Origin: a bacterium Ga0077546
GTDB lineage: Bacteria > Cyanobacteriota > Vampirovibrionia > Obscuribacterales > Obscuribacteraceae
DNA: 42,232 nucleotides
Direction of reading: 5' to 3'
Assembly: GCA_001464165.1 (NCBI GenBank)
Contig: LNEX01000401.1
Location: 1-42,232 of the forward strand
Shown here piece by piece: positions 16,603 to 25,004 of this stretch (its first letter is position 1; every line of letters begins with the position of its first letter). Made by a program: the position numbers and the translations under genes. The notes beneath the pieces were generated by a model. The model was not told the DNA's origin and searched no databases. It saw only the letters and a program-made list of their open reading frames with translations.

Positions 16603-18024
16603 ATGCTTACTTCACTGGTTAAGAGTGTTGTTGCCAGCCTTTGCCGCGGTAGCAATCAAAATGAAATATTTGCAGTCGAGCCCTACTTGCAGCTTGGCAG
16701 TGATTCGGACGAACTTAGACTGCTTTGGTTTAGCGCCATTGGCAGAAAATATTGGACTGCAGAGTATAGAAATGGCTCTAATAGACCATGGACAGCTGTT
16801 GACGTCCAAGGCGGAAAAAAGAAAAAAGCAAGACTCAATGGTCTTTCGGTAAGAAAGTTTTCTGTCGCTCTGCCAATGAACAGCAATGCTGGCAGCTGCT
16901 CAGAGCTTGTTGAAGATCCGCAATATCGAATTCTCATTGATGATGTGCCAGTCTTTAGCAGCAGTTTTCGCATTCCTAAAATCTCAGACCAAAGCAAAGT
17001 TGTCGTTTTTGGTGACTTCGGCGATGGTAATCAGGCCGCTTTAGAAGTTGCTGCGGCTGTGCATGAGAGAAAGCCAGAAATGATCGTTCTTGCCGGAGAC
17101 CTGGTCTATGATCACGGCAGAATCTCCGAATATCTCAAGTATTTCTTTCCGGTTCTCAATGCCGATGCTATTCACAAAGATATCGGTGCACCAATTTTGC
17201 GCTCGATTCTTACTGTTGCAGCAGCTGGAAATCATGATGTTGGTATGCCCAAACAAAGTGATAGGCTCGACGACAAACTTTTCAGCGACCTGTTTGGATA
17301 TTTCTTGTTTTGGCAAGGCGCCAGCAATGGCCCGCGTTTAAAGCGAACAATCATCAAAGCTATGATTGGCAAACGCAAGAAGGCCAACCAACTGCTAGCT
17401 GATTATGGCAAGTCATTTCTTCAGCAGACCAACTTTTCGTTTGACTGGAAAGATCAGCACTGGATAATTCTTGACGCCAACAAATATGCTGATTGGAGCT
17501 ATCCTGAAATGCAGGACTGGTTGGCCAAGGATCTTGAAGCGGCTCGCTTGCAAAAGTGGAAGTTTGTCGTATTTCATCAACCGGGCTTTAATAGCGACAA
17601 GAAGTACTTCCAAGAACAACGAATGCGGCTTGTTTGCCCGATTCTGGAGGCTGGACAAGTTGACATTGTCTTCAATGGTCACTGTCACTTTTATGAGCGG
17701 CATCGTCCTCTCTGTTACAGACCTGATCATAAAGAGCCTTTGACAAACGGCACTGTACCTGGAGAGTTTGTCATTGACTATGAGTTTGACGGTATCGTTA
17801 ATACTCGCCCTAAAGGTGTTCTCTACGTAGTTACGGGCGCCAGCGGTAAACTTGTGAGCGTTGAGGCCAAGCCAAACGAAGGCACTCTTTGCGCCTCATC
17901 AGTGGTACTTATCGATCAAGAGCATTCATTCACTGAGCTGACTTTTGCCGAAAGTTATCTTTGCCTCAATCAACTAGGCCTTGATGGTTCAGTGCTCGAT
18001 TCTGTGCGGATAGACAAGTCTTAG
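16603..18024 (+). CDS. Purple-acid-phosphatase-like metallophosphoesterase
   Basis: A 473-residue protein. An N-terminal beta-domain (about 25-125, opening VEPYLQLG and ELRLLWFSA) resembles the fibronectin-like domain that precedes the catalytic domain of purple acid phosphatases. The calcineurin-like domain has GDFG (137-140), GDLVY (165-169), GNHD (209-212), the histidine of VVFHQPGF (325) and GHCHFYER (359-366), covering all metal-ligand blocks. It likely hydrolyses phosphate mono- or diesters; the substrate is unknown. No clear signal peptide (short MLTSLVKSVVASL start), so the location is uncertain. GGAG lies upstream of the ATG. It is monocistronic, with a strong terminator after the stop. 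Confidence 0.9.
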   Translation: MLTSLVKSVVASLCRGSNQNEIFAVEPYLQLGSDSDELRLLWFSAIGRKYWTAEYRNGSNRPWTAVDVQGGKKKKARLNGLSVRKFSVALPMNSNAGSCSELVEDPQYRILIDDVPVFSSSFRIPKISDQSKVVVFGDFGDGNQAALEVAAAVHERKPEMIVLAGDLVYDHGRISEYLKYFFPVLNADAIHKDIGAPILRSILTVAAAGNHDVGMPKQSDRLDDKLFSDLFGYFLFWQGASNGPRLKRTIIKAMIGKRKKANQLLADYGKSFLQQTNFSFDWKDQHWIILDANKYADWSYPEMQDWLAKDLEAARLQKWKFVVFHQPGFNSDKKYFQEQRMRLVCPILEAGQVDIVFNGHCHFYERHRPLCYRPDHKEPLTNGTVPGEFVIDYEFDGIVNTRPKGVLYVVTGASGKLVSVEAKPNEGTLCASSVVLIDQEHSFTELTFAESYLCLNQLGLDGSVLDSVRIDKS

Positions 18025-18070
18025 TTCAGGCTTCTGTCGACGGCCTAGAAGCTTGAATTGCATTTTCTAT

Positions 18071-18092
18071 AAAGGACAGCCACCTGTCCTTT
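18071..18092. terminator. Bidirectional rho-independent terminator
   Basis: AAAGGACAG-CCAC-CTGTCCTTT followed by TT: a perfect 9-bp stem with A-rich and T-rich flanks, so it can work in both directions. It separates the convergent metallophosphoesterase (ends 18024) and the 121-residue protein gene (ends 18132). Confidence 0.85.
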
Positions 18093-18131
18093 TTCTGAAA
18101 TAATTAATAGACCGGTCTGTTTGCTTTTGTT

Positions 18132-18497
18132 TTACTGCAAAGTGAGTGGCAACACCCATATGCTTCCATCTAATGAAATCAGTGCCGTCGACACTTTTTG
18201 ACTCTCGTCATTAGTGGCCGAGCTCATTGCCGAGATATTGTATCCCCGCACCATTCCCTTTCGCTCTTCCCAGGAAGAATTTGCTGCATAACTGTTCATC
18301 TGCTCTTCTATCATCTGCGAGGCCAAAGTCACATCTCCTGTTTTAAATGCTAGGTTCATATAACGCAAATAGAATAACTGCCCAGCATCGCCTGAGATTC
18401 TATGGATGATATCCCAAACGCTATTCTCAATTTTCATATTTGAGTTCGCATCAGCGGTCTGTGCGTGCAGTGCGACATTATTTGAATTGCCAACCAT
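18132..18497 (-). CDS. Small protein of unknown function (121 aa)
   Basis: A hydrophilic N-terminus (MVGNSNNVALHAQTADANSN) leads to a helical middle (VWDIIHRISGDAGQLFYLRY, then LASQMIEEQMNSYA) and a strand-like end with ISLDGSIWVLPLTLQ. No family, signal peptide or membrane segment. The helical, polar style recalls needle or secreted helical-bundle proteins, but nothing specific supports this. The start is well set: AAGGAG lies seven bases before the ATG. The upstream region carries a copy of the shared promoter element, and the divergent LysM gene has another, so the two are probably co-regulated. Confidence 0.7.
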   Translation of the reverse strand: MVGNSNNVALHAQTADANSNMKIENSVWDIIHRISGDAGQLFYLRYMNLAFKTGDVTLASQMIEEQMNSYAANSSWEERKGMVRGYNISAMSSATNDESQKVSTALISLDGSIWVLPLTLQ

Positions 18498-18533
18498 CGT
18501 TTCGCTCCTTATATAGGCAGAAATCTTGCAATC

Positions 18534-18563
18534 AACTTAGCAACCAACTCGTGACGATTCCAT
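18534..18563 (-). promoter_or_regulatory. Shared promoter-like element, copy upstream of the 121-residue protein
   Basis: On the minus strand, ATGGAATCGTCAC and then TAAGTT 16 nt after GGAATC. It is about 40 nt upstream of the start codon at 18497. Both blocks match the other copies, and the CATGGAATCGTCAC string is identical to the copy near 24.9 kb. Confidence 0.6.
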
Positions 18564-18639
18564 GCCTTAAAGCAAAAGAAGCACTTCTGGTGGTGCGGTC
18601 AACTCGAAGAGAATATTTCGGTATCAAAACTAAACCGCC

Positions 18640-18669
18640 ATGGAACCGTCACAAATCAAAAGCTAGATT
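18640..18669 (+). promoter_or_regulatory. Shared promoter-like element, copy upstream of the LysM protein
   Basis: ATGGAACCGTCACA (18640-18653), then TAGATT (18664-18669) 16 nt after GGAACC. It lies about 75 nt upstream of the ATG at 18745. It is divergent from the copy at 18534-18563 in the same intergenic region. Confidence 0.6.
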
Positions 18670-18744
18670 GTAGAAGTCAGCGCAGGAAATGCCAGAGTAT
18701 GGCGACTAGAGAAGTGCGCTCAAACAGATTTTCAGGAGAATGCT

Positions 18745-20157
18745 ATGACCGCTGAACTAAATGAGATTACAAAGACTAGCGAAGCTGCCATTAACAAGGC
18801 TGGAGACAAGCCAGACTTCTCTGAAGCTTTCAAACTCTTGAGCAACAACACCACTGCCGCAGAGCAAAACCAAGAGCGAAATGCCTTTAACCAGGTCATT
18901 CAGAAGAAGTTTCCCAACCTGAGTCTGATTGGCAATGACGTGTATCAAGACAAGAGCGGCAAACCAAACAATGGCCTGGTTGTGTTCGATAAGCAGACCC
19001 AAAATATAGAGCTTCGACAAGCAGAAAATTTCTCGGTGGTCGTGAAGAAAGAAGACATGTCTGCAAAGATATCACAGGAGAAAGTAACACCAGCCGTCGC
19101 AGGTGAGATTTTTGGCAAAACTATGGACGAAGCCGTGGCGAAAAAAGCCCAAGCAGGCCAAGCGCCAGCTCCAGAAAGAGCACAACCACAAACACCTTCT
19201 GCAAGTGAAGCAAGTCCAGAAACAATGAGAAAAGGCCAAGAATCGGGTGAAGCACCAACCTCACCCGCAGGCAAGGCAGCAGCTAGCGCGCCGGGCAAGC
19301 TTCAAGAATCAACTGAAGCTGCCATTAAACAGAACGCAGCAAATCCAGATCTTTCAGCCGTCTATAAAGAGCTGAGCAATAACAGCACAGCCGAAGAGCA
19401 GAAACGTGATCGCACCGAAGCAAATGCTGCTCTGCAAAAGCAATTCCCCGACCTTTCTCTTGTCGGTCAGCAGCTAGTTACAGACCAACAAAGTGGGAAA
19501 CAATATGAATCATTGGTTGTATACGACAATAAAACAAATCATCTTCAGCATAGATTGGCTCAGGATTTTTCAAAAGTACTGTCAAATGAAGATGTGACGG
19601 AGGCAGTAAAGGCTAAAGGCCTAACGCCACAGTCAGCCAGCGAGGCTATCGCTCAAAGTATGGATGCGGCAGTGGCAAAGCAGCCCAAGCAAGCAACTGA
19701 TCCTGGTGCTGCGCCCACAGAGCAAGTCAAAGAGTTTGTATATGAGGCAAAGCCCGGCGACACTCTCTGGCACATAGCAAAGGCTCAAATAGAAGCTGCG
19801 GGTCCTAAAGATAGTGTTGCTTCTGCTGCAAGTATCAAAGGCTATATCGAGCAGATAGTAGAACGCAATAAAGATCAAATCAAAGACGCAGATCTAATTT
19901 ATGCCGGAAGTAAGTATGTACTGCCTGATTTGAAACTGCCTGAGCAGAAAACAGCACCAAGTGAGGCGCCTGTGCCAGGCACTCCGGGCCGCAATCCATC
20001 AGCAACGCCTGCAGATCAAGCCCAAACCCCACGACCTCGTGAAGTTCAGCGGCCAGTCCCACCGACCGCGCGTCGGCCTGAGCCTGGACCTGATCTCTAT
20101 TCTGGAAGTCGAAACGGGGCATCAGCTGAAGCTCCTGCACCGCCCCTAAAGAAATAG
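18745..20157 (+). CDS. LysM protein with two copies of an unknown ~125-residue domain
   Basis: A 470-residue protein. An unnamed domain at about 10-134 is repeated at about 189-313; both copies share EAAI, LSNN(T/S)TA(A/E)EQ, FP(N/D)LSL(I/V)G, GLVVFD or SLVVYD, and a MD(E/A)AVAK ending. A LysM domain follows (about 331-393: YEAKPGDTLWHIAK and a closing YAGSKYVLP), a peptidoglycan- or glycan-binding module. The tail (400-470) is Pro-rich. There is no signal peptide, so if it acts at the wall it must be exported another way or released. AGGAG precedes the ATG. The small gene at 20231 follows 73 nt downstream and probably shares the transcript. Confidence 0.85.
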   Translation: MTAELNEITKTSEAAINKAGDKPDFSEAFKLLSNNTTAAEQNQERNAFNQVIQKKFPNLSLIGNDVYQDKSGKPNNGLVVFDKQTQNIELRQAENFSVVVKKEDMSAKISQEKVTPAVAGEIFGKTMDEAVAKKAQAGQAPAPERAQPQTPSASEASPETMRKGQESGEAPTSPAGKAAASAPGKLQESTEAAIKQNAANPDLSAVYKELSNNSTAEEQKRDRTEANAALQKQFPDLSLVGQQLVTDQQSGKQYESLVVYDNKTNHLQHRLAQDFSKVLSNEDVTEAVKAKGLTPQSASEAIAQSMDAAVAKQPKQATDPGAAPTEQVKEFVYEAKPGDTLWHIAKAQIEAAGPKDSVASAASIKGYIEQIVERNKDQIKDADLIYAGSKYVLPDLKLPEQKTAPSEAPVPGTPGRNPSATPADQAQTPRPREVQRPVPPTARRPEPGPDLYSGSRNGASAEAPAPPLKK

Positions 20158-20230
20158 CTGTAAGTCTAACAAACTTGGCTTGCATGCAGACTACCTGAAA
20201 GTGTTAGTGAAGAGCAAAGATATTGACACC

Positions 20231-20659
20231 ATGAACAAACAAACTCAGTCAGGAGGTCTGCCACTAAGAATGGAAGATCCGTCCGATAGAGTTCTCATGG
20301 ACGCAGAAGCAACACAAGCAGCGGCAGCTTTGTTTAGTGAGTATCAGATTGCTACCTCGGAAAAAGTAGGACCGACTTCTGAGCCTAACTTCGGAGCTAA
20401 AGCTAAGCTTTGGCTGAAGAACAGAGTATTGCCGGAAGAAGAGTTGGTGAACCACGCTAAATCAGTTGCAGAGAAATTGGATAAAGGACAGAAGTTCGAA
20501 GCAGCAAAGGAGTATGACGAATTTCAGCAAAAGCTAGACCGCCGCAACTTCCTTACCTTCAACAAGCTAATCGAAAAATATGACAAGAAAACAGTGGGAT
20601 GCGATTTTAGCGTTTCCAAGTTCTCGAAGGCATATCTTCTCAAGCAGCCAAAGAAGTGA
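20231..20659 (+). CDS. Small helical protein of unknown function (142 aa)
   Basis: A charged, mostly helical protein (EATQAAAALFSEYQIATSE, KSVAEKLDKGQKFEAAKEYD, FNKLIEKYDKK), with one Cys near the end and no membrane segment. No family recognised. The start is uncertain: the ATG at 20231 has only a GAAGAG-like site, whereas AGGAGGT at 20251-20257 lies 12 nt before an ATG at 20270, which would give a 129-residue product. It follows the LysM gene on the same strand with no terminator between, and converges on the Ser/Thr kinase gene 23 nt away. Confidence 0.6.
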   Translation: MNKQTQSGGLPLRMEDPSDRVLMDAEATQAAAALFSEYQIATSEKVGPTSEPNFGAKAKLWLKNRVLPEEELVNHAKSVAEKLDKGQKFEAAKEYDEFQQKLDRRNFLTFNKLIEKYDKKTVGCDFSVSKFSKAYLLKQPKK

Positions 20660-20682
20660 AGTTATGAAGTCATCTATCAGCG

Positions 20683-22866
20683 TTAGTTGTAGTCGAGCCA
20701 GCGGCAGGGATTGGCCTTAATTCTCGAGGCTTTACCTGAAGCAACTTTATAATCGACACCACCGATGGAGAGAACTTTTAGCTGTGGCATTGACACCAAG
20801 CAAGCGAACTGTCGGGCACTAACCGTGGTGCCTGTTATACACAAGTAAGCAATTTGTTTCAGTTTAGCAATAGCTTTGATTTCACCATCGTTGAGCTTAA
20901 CGCTACTAATCGTCAAGCACTTAAGATGACTAAGTTTTGCCAGGTCAGCCAAAGTTGCTTCACTAAGAGTGATATTGTCTAGAACTATTTTCTCGAGCTT
21001 CGATCGGCTTGAAATATTCGCGAAGAAATCATCGATTGGCGAGCTGCTTATTAGTTGTAATTCTTTCAAGCTGTCAAAGATTCTAAGTTTGGCTAAGCTT
21101 CGGCCTGGCAGATTAGAGATTTGACGCAAGCGAAGCAAACGTAAATGTTCAAACTTGTTGAAGCAAGACAGATCATCAAGGCTGCTGAAGTTGACGCCAT
21201 CAACTTCTAGCACTCTGAGCTGCTCCCAGTCACTAGCAATTTCAATGATGCGCAATGCTTGAGCACTGCATTTTGGCAAATAATCTTCAGGAAAGAAAAA
21301 TTCTGTTTCGTCTGGCTTACCGCTAACCTTCAAATTGTTGAATAGAGATGGATCAATTTTTGAATAGACATGCGGATGAAAGAAAGCAACCAGAGCATCG
21401 GGAGACACGATCAGTCGAATACTTCTATCGCTCGGCACAGTGCAATCGTTTTGCGCTTTTCTCCATACGTGCTGCTTATCTCGGCCAAAGTAATCAAAGT
21501 AACCAATTCGTTCTTTGGGAAAGTTAATGACTATCTGTTCTTCCTCGTCTGTGCGAACGAGCTTACCTTTAATTGACACTACTTGCTCTAAAACAGACAG
21601 TGCTTTCTCATCGTTAGGATCAGCGATAATACTGGCGCGACTGAACGGCGACGGCACTATTCTCTTTTGTTCATTTTGCTTTAGCGACAAGTTTTCGCCG
21701 ATCTGCTTTTGGCTTCCCTTCTCATCTGTAAGGCAAAGTTTTGCAGAATAACTGACAACAGCGGAAGCTAGTGCCACTGAAAGCAGGGTTGCACCGCCTC
21801 CTAAAAAGACGCGCCTTTTGTTAGCGAAGAAAGGGCTACCTTGTTCCTTTTCGACAACCCAATCTAGACTGTCGCCATCAGGTCCGCGCGTAATGGCAGA
21901 TGATTGACTAGCAGCACCGTTTTCGATATTGTAAGTAGCATCACTGGCGGTATTTGCAGCGCCTGTACCAATTGATTTGCCTTGCTCAATGCGCTCTAGG
22001 TCGTGAATGACTTCGCTCATAGACTGATAGCGCTGTTTGGGATTCTTCTCAAGCATTTTACTGACTAGGTGATTGAGCCCAGGAGTGAACTTCGCATCCA
22101 GACAAGTGGCATTCAGCGCTGGTGCAGGTTGCGACTGGTGCATGAAAATGGTTTCGACGGCTGATTTCCCTTCGAAAGGTGGATGTTTCGCTAGCACTTG
22201 ATAGAGCGTACAACCAAGTGAATATATGTCTGAACGCTGATCACAGGCCGGCCCCAAGCTTTGTTCTGGACTCATATACAAAACCGAGCCGATTACTTGA
22301 CCGGCCTTTGTCTGCACTTGCGAATTGAGTGAAGAGTCACTTAAAAGCTTGACGATACCGAAATCAACTATTTTTACATCAAAGCCAGTTTTAGTTCTAG
22401 AGAGCATAATATTAGATGGTTTTATATCGCGATGAACCAGTCTGAGACCGTGGGCATAACTTAGCCCTGAAGCGATTTGTTTGAAAACATCAATAATCTC
22501 TGCTACTGAAATAACACTGTCTTCTTTGCAGTAATCGAACAGAGTAGTGCCTGGCAAAAGATCCATAACATAATAGGGCACGCCATCAGAGTCCAAACCC
22601 ATATTATGAATCTTGATTATGGCCGGATGATTGATTTTGGCAATCGCTCTTGCCTCAAGCGAAAATCGCTGCCACTGTTCGCTTTGTAGCGTTCCAGAAG
22701 CAAGTAGTTTGAGAGCATATTCTTTCTTCAGAACCAGATGTTCAGCTCGAAAGACCGAGCCCATTCCACCTCGACCAATCAGCTCTTTCAGCAGATAGAC
22801 CCTGTCTACAATGTATCCAGGTTGATAATTGAGCTGAATGGCTAAGGGCTGCGTGTCTTGGAGCAT
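20683..22866 (-). CDS. Transmembrane Ser/Thr protein kinase with extracytoplasmic LRR domain
   Basis: A 727-residue PknB-type kinase. The catalytic domain (about 22-297) has the Gly loop IGRGGMGSVF (30-39), Lys53 in YALKLL, HRDIKPSNIM (145-154), DFG (168-170) and MSPEQ in place of APE. All catalytic residues are intact. A juxtamembrane linker leads to one TM segment (about 354-372). The outer part (about 373-727) has the FP and VPS pre-repeat block and then LRRs (e.g. LRVLEVDGVNF, LRLLRLRQI, LKELQLISSS, LKCLTISSV, LKVLSIGG), paralogous to the exported LRR protein at 4905-5903. The ATG at 22866 was preferred to a GTG at 22938. It is last in an apparent operon after the MocR regulator and the 83-residue protein. 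The signal sensed is unknown. Confidence 0.95.
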   Translation of the reverse strand: MLQDTQPLAIQLNYQPGYIVDRVYLLKELIGRGGMGSVFRAEHLVLKKEYALKLLASGTLQSEQWQRFSLEARAIAKINHPAIIKIHNMGLDSDGVPYYVMDLLPGTTLFDYCKEDSVISVAEIIDVFKQIASGLSYAHGLRLVHRDIKPSNIMLSRTKTGFDVKIVDFGIVKLLSDSSLNSQVQTKAGQVIGSVLYMSPEQSLGPACDQRSDIYSLGCTLYQVLAKHPPFEGKSAVETIFMHQSQPAPALNATCLDAKFTPGLNHLVSKMLEKNPKQRYQSMSEVIHDLERIEQGKSIGTGAANTASDATYNIENGAASQSSAITRGPDGDSLDWVVEKEQGSPFFANKRRVFLGGGATLLSVALASAVVSYSAKLCLTDEKGSQKQIGENLSLKQNEQKRIVPSPFSRASIIADPNDEKALSVLEQVVSIKGKLVRTDEEEQIVINFPKERIGYFDYFGRDKQHVWRKAQNDCTVPSDRSIRLIVSPDALVAFFHPHVYSKIDPSLFNNLKVSGKPDETEFFFPEDYLPKCSAQALRIIEIASDWEQLRVLEVDGVNFSSLDDLSCFNKFEHLRLLRLRQISNLPGRSLAKLRIFDSLKELQLISSSPIDDFFANISSRSKLEKIVLDNITLSEATLADLAKLSHLKCLTISSVKLNDGEIKAIAKLKQIAYLCITGTTVSARQFACLVSMPQLKVLSIGGVDYKVASGKASRIKANPCRWLDYN

Positions 22867-22910
22867 AATAGAACGACCTAATTTACGATAGCAAGCAAGT
22901 GCATTCGTGG

Positions 22911-23162
22911 CTAGACAGGGGGAAAGAAATCCGGCCACCTATCTTTTTCTGTCTCATAAGGACTTGGAAATGCTGTACGCATAGGCCTAGGGAGTTCTCT
23001 GGGTTTCGGAAGCCCAGCGTCTCCGCTGGCAGCTGCAGGAATCTGAGCAATTTCAGCTCCTCTGTGCTGAACTAAACGCTCCTGGCTGATCTGCTGCCAA
23101 ACAGAGCTACTTTCAACATTCAAGGATCGTTCTGCCGTATCGTTCGCAATTTCTCGTGGCAT
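22911..23162 (-). CDS. Small Pro-rich protein of unknown function (83 aa)
   Basis: It starts MPREIANDTAERS with AAAGGTGA six bases upstream, a good ribosome site. The middle is helical (VWQQISQERLVQHRGAEIAQ) and the C-terminal third is Pro/Arg-rich with an aromatic end (DRWPDFFPPV). No family, signal peptide or membrane segment. It sits 51 nt after the MocR gene and 44 nt before the kinase, all in one direction; it could be a kinase substrate or adaptor, but that is position-based inference. Confidence 0.6.
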   Translation of the reverse strand: MPREIANDTAERSLNVESSSVWQQISQERLVQHRGAEIAQIPAAASGDAGLPKPRELPRPMRTAFPSPYETEKDRWPDFFPPV

Positions 23163-23213
23163 GATTTCACCTTTCAAATTTAGATAAAACTAGTTATGTT
23201 TCCTGACAGCCAA

Positions 23214-24713
23214 TTAGCTAGACTTCTGCCACATTTGCTCTGAAACAAAGGCCGGCACTGGTATGGCGTAGTCTTCAACATGAAGCAATTGCATAAACAG
23301 ACTAATCTGAATGTCGATTTTGTCTTCGTCAATGTCGCTAAAAGAAATCAGATATTGATTTTTAGGAGACTCTGAAACTGCATAGTTTTCTCTAGTGGCT
23401 AGCATAGTTATTCCAGCTTGCTCAGCGCCTGCTTCTATGGCACTCTCGCTGATATGAGCAGGGAACTGTGCCAACAAACTTGTTCCCCCTGTCTGATGAG
23501 AAAATTTGACTTTATTACCTGATACTTTTGTCAGTGCATGAATGAGGCTGGCGCGCTTGCAAGCATAAGCTTTGCGGCAACGATGCAAATGGCGCTCATA
23601 GTGACCTTTGCGAATGAAGCTGGCAAGAGCGATTTGTTCAAGCAAAGGCATTTCAGGACGAATAGCACTAAGTGTCTGGCGGAACGAAGGAATGAGAGCT
23701 GCTGGAATGACCATAAAACTAAGTTTCACAAGAGGATATAGTGACTTCCAGAAGTTGTACTTATAGACAACGCTTCCAGACAAATCTTGAGAAAAGAGCG
23801 CTGGCATTGGTTCTTCACCGTACCTGTATTCACTGTCGTAGTCATCCTCAACAATAATGCTATTGTTCGAAACTACCCACTGCAAAAGTCGATGTCTGCG
23901 AGATCTCGACATGGGCATGCCGAGTGTGTCCTGGTGCGATGGTGTCACGTAGATCAGACGAGGTGCCTGAGGCATATCAGCCAGCAAATCGATGCGTATG
24001 CCATCATGGTCAAGGGCAATAGGACAGACCTTAGCACCGCTCGTTTTCAAGCTGCCACGAATTCCAGAGAAACCAGGATCTTCAGTGGCGACAAGATCGT
24101 CTTCATTTAGAATTAGTCGACTCAAGAGATCAAGGCCACCTTCAGTTGAAGGTAAAACTACAATCTGCTCTGGGCTGCATACTATGCCCCTAGTGCGTGA
24201 CAGTAAGGCTTGCAGTTGCTCACGCAAAGGAAGAAAGCCAAATGGATCAGATTCAAATAGACTTTGCTCAGTGCCAACATCTCGTACCGCTTCATACAAT
24301 GACTCTTGCCAGCGAGCTACAGGCAAAAGACTGTGTGGTGTAACAGCAAAGACATTAGGTTTGGGCTCAGATGACTCATTTTTGTATGACAAAATTCGTT
24401 TTCCGAAAGCAGACAAATCAATTTTCTTATTGTCAGCTGACAGTGATACTGGGGCCGGAGACACAGAAACAGAATTGCTGACAAAAGTTTTTCCACGACT
24501 CTGCGTTTTGATATACCCCTGTCCTATCAGCTCTTCATAACAACGTCGTGCTGTCAATCTTGATACCGACATGCATTCAGCAAGCTCTCTAGTGGAAGGC
24601 ATAACTTGCCCCCGACGCAGCGCACCACTTTCAATTGCTTTGCAAATAGCGTTGGCCATCTGCTTATACAAAGGACCTGTAGAGCCTGCTTCTAGTGAAA
24701 GCATCAGTTGCAT
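23214..24713 (-). CDS. MocR-type (GntR/aminotransferase) transcription regulator
   Basis: A 499-residue fusion. The N-terminal GntR winged helix (about 8-80) has PLYKQMANAICKAIESGAL, MPSTRELAECMSVSRLTARR and the closing QGYIKTQSRGKTFV. A fold-type I aminotransferase domain follows (about 120-490) with VTPSHQDTLGMPMSRSRR, VEDDYDSEYRY (Asp contacting the PLP ring) and the PLP-lysine region YKYNFWKSLYP with Lys323. The usual S-F-S-K is N-F-W-K, so cofactor binding may be altered. Family members (PdxR, GabR) bind PLP-linked ligands and control nearby genes. GAGGT lies close to the ATG. A copy of the shared promoter element lies upstream; the 83-residue and kinase genes follow, suggesting one transcript. 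Autoregulation is plausible for the family, unproven here. Confidence 0.92.
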   Translation of the reverse strand: MQLMLSLEAGSTGPLYKQMANAICKAIESGALRRGQVMPSTRELAECMSVSRLTARRCYEELIGQGYIKTQSRGKTFVSNSVSVSPAPVSLSADNKKIDLSAFGKRILSYKNESSEPKPNVFAVTPHSLLPVARWQESLYEAVRDVGTEQSLFESDPFGFLPLREQLQALLSRTRGIVCSPEQIVVLPSTEGGLDLLSRLILNEDDLVATEDPGFSGIRGSLKTSGAKVCPIALDHDGIRIDLLADMPQAPRLIYVTPSHQDTLGMPMSRSRRHRLLQWVVSNNSIIVEDDYDSEYRYGEEPMPALFSQDLSGSVVYKYNFWKSLYPLVKLSFMVIPAALIPSFRQTLSAIRPEMPLLEQIALASFIRKGHYERHLHRCRKAYACKRASLIHALTKVSGNKVKFSHQTGGTSLLAQFPAHISESAIEAGAEQAGITMLATRENYAVSESPKNQYLISFSDIDEDKIDIQISLFMQLLHVEDYAIPVPAFVSEQMWQKSS

Positions 24714-24864
24714 AATTACCTCTATTCACGCTTAAGCGCACTCGGGGACATCGAATTGCTGAAAAAAAGTTATTGCCAAGTCAAAGTAGACCAACAGCCC
24801 GAAAACGGCTGCTGATAAAACTTCGGCAATTAGAGCCTCAAACTTTGGACTCTTAGTAAAACCG

Positions 24865-24894
24865 AGTATATGGCCCAAGTTGTGACGATTCCAT
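24865..24894 (-). promoter_or_regulatory. Shared promoter-like element, copy upstream of the MocR operon
   Basis: On the minus strand, ATGGAATCGTCACA, then TATACT 16 nt after GGAATC: the best -10-like box of the five. It lies about 150 nt upstream of the MocR start at 24713, in the same sense. Confidence 0.6.
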
Positions 24895-25004
24895 GTCTGT
24901 GAGACTGCAAACGCATATAAGCCCGGGGCCTTGGTTGATGCTGGCCTCGCTGTGTAGCAAGCTGTAGACTATTTAGTAGTAAGTAGATCGAGTCTAAGGC
25001 GCGT

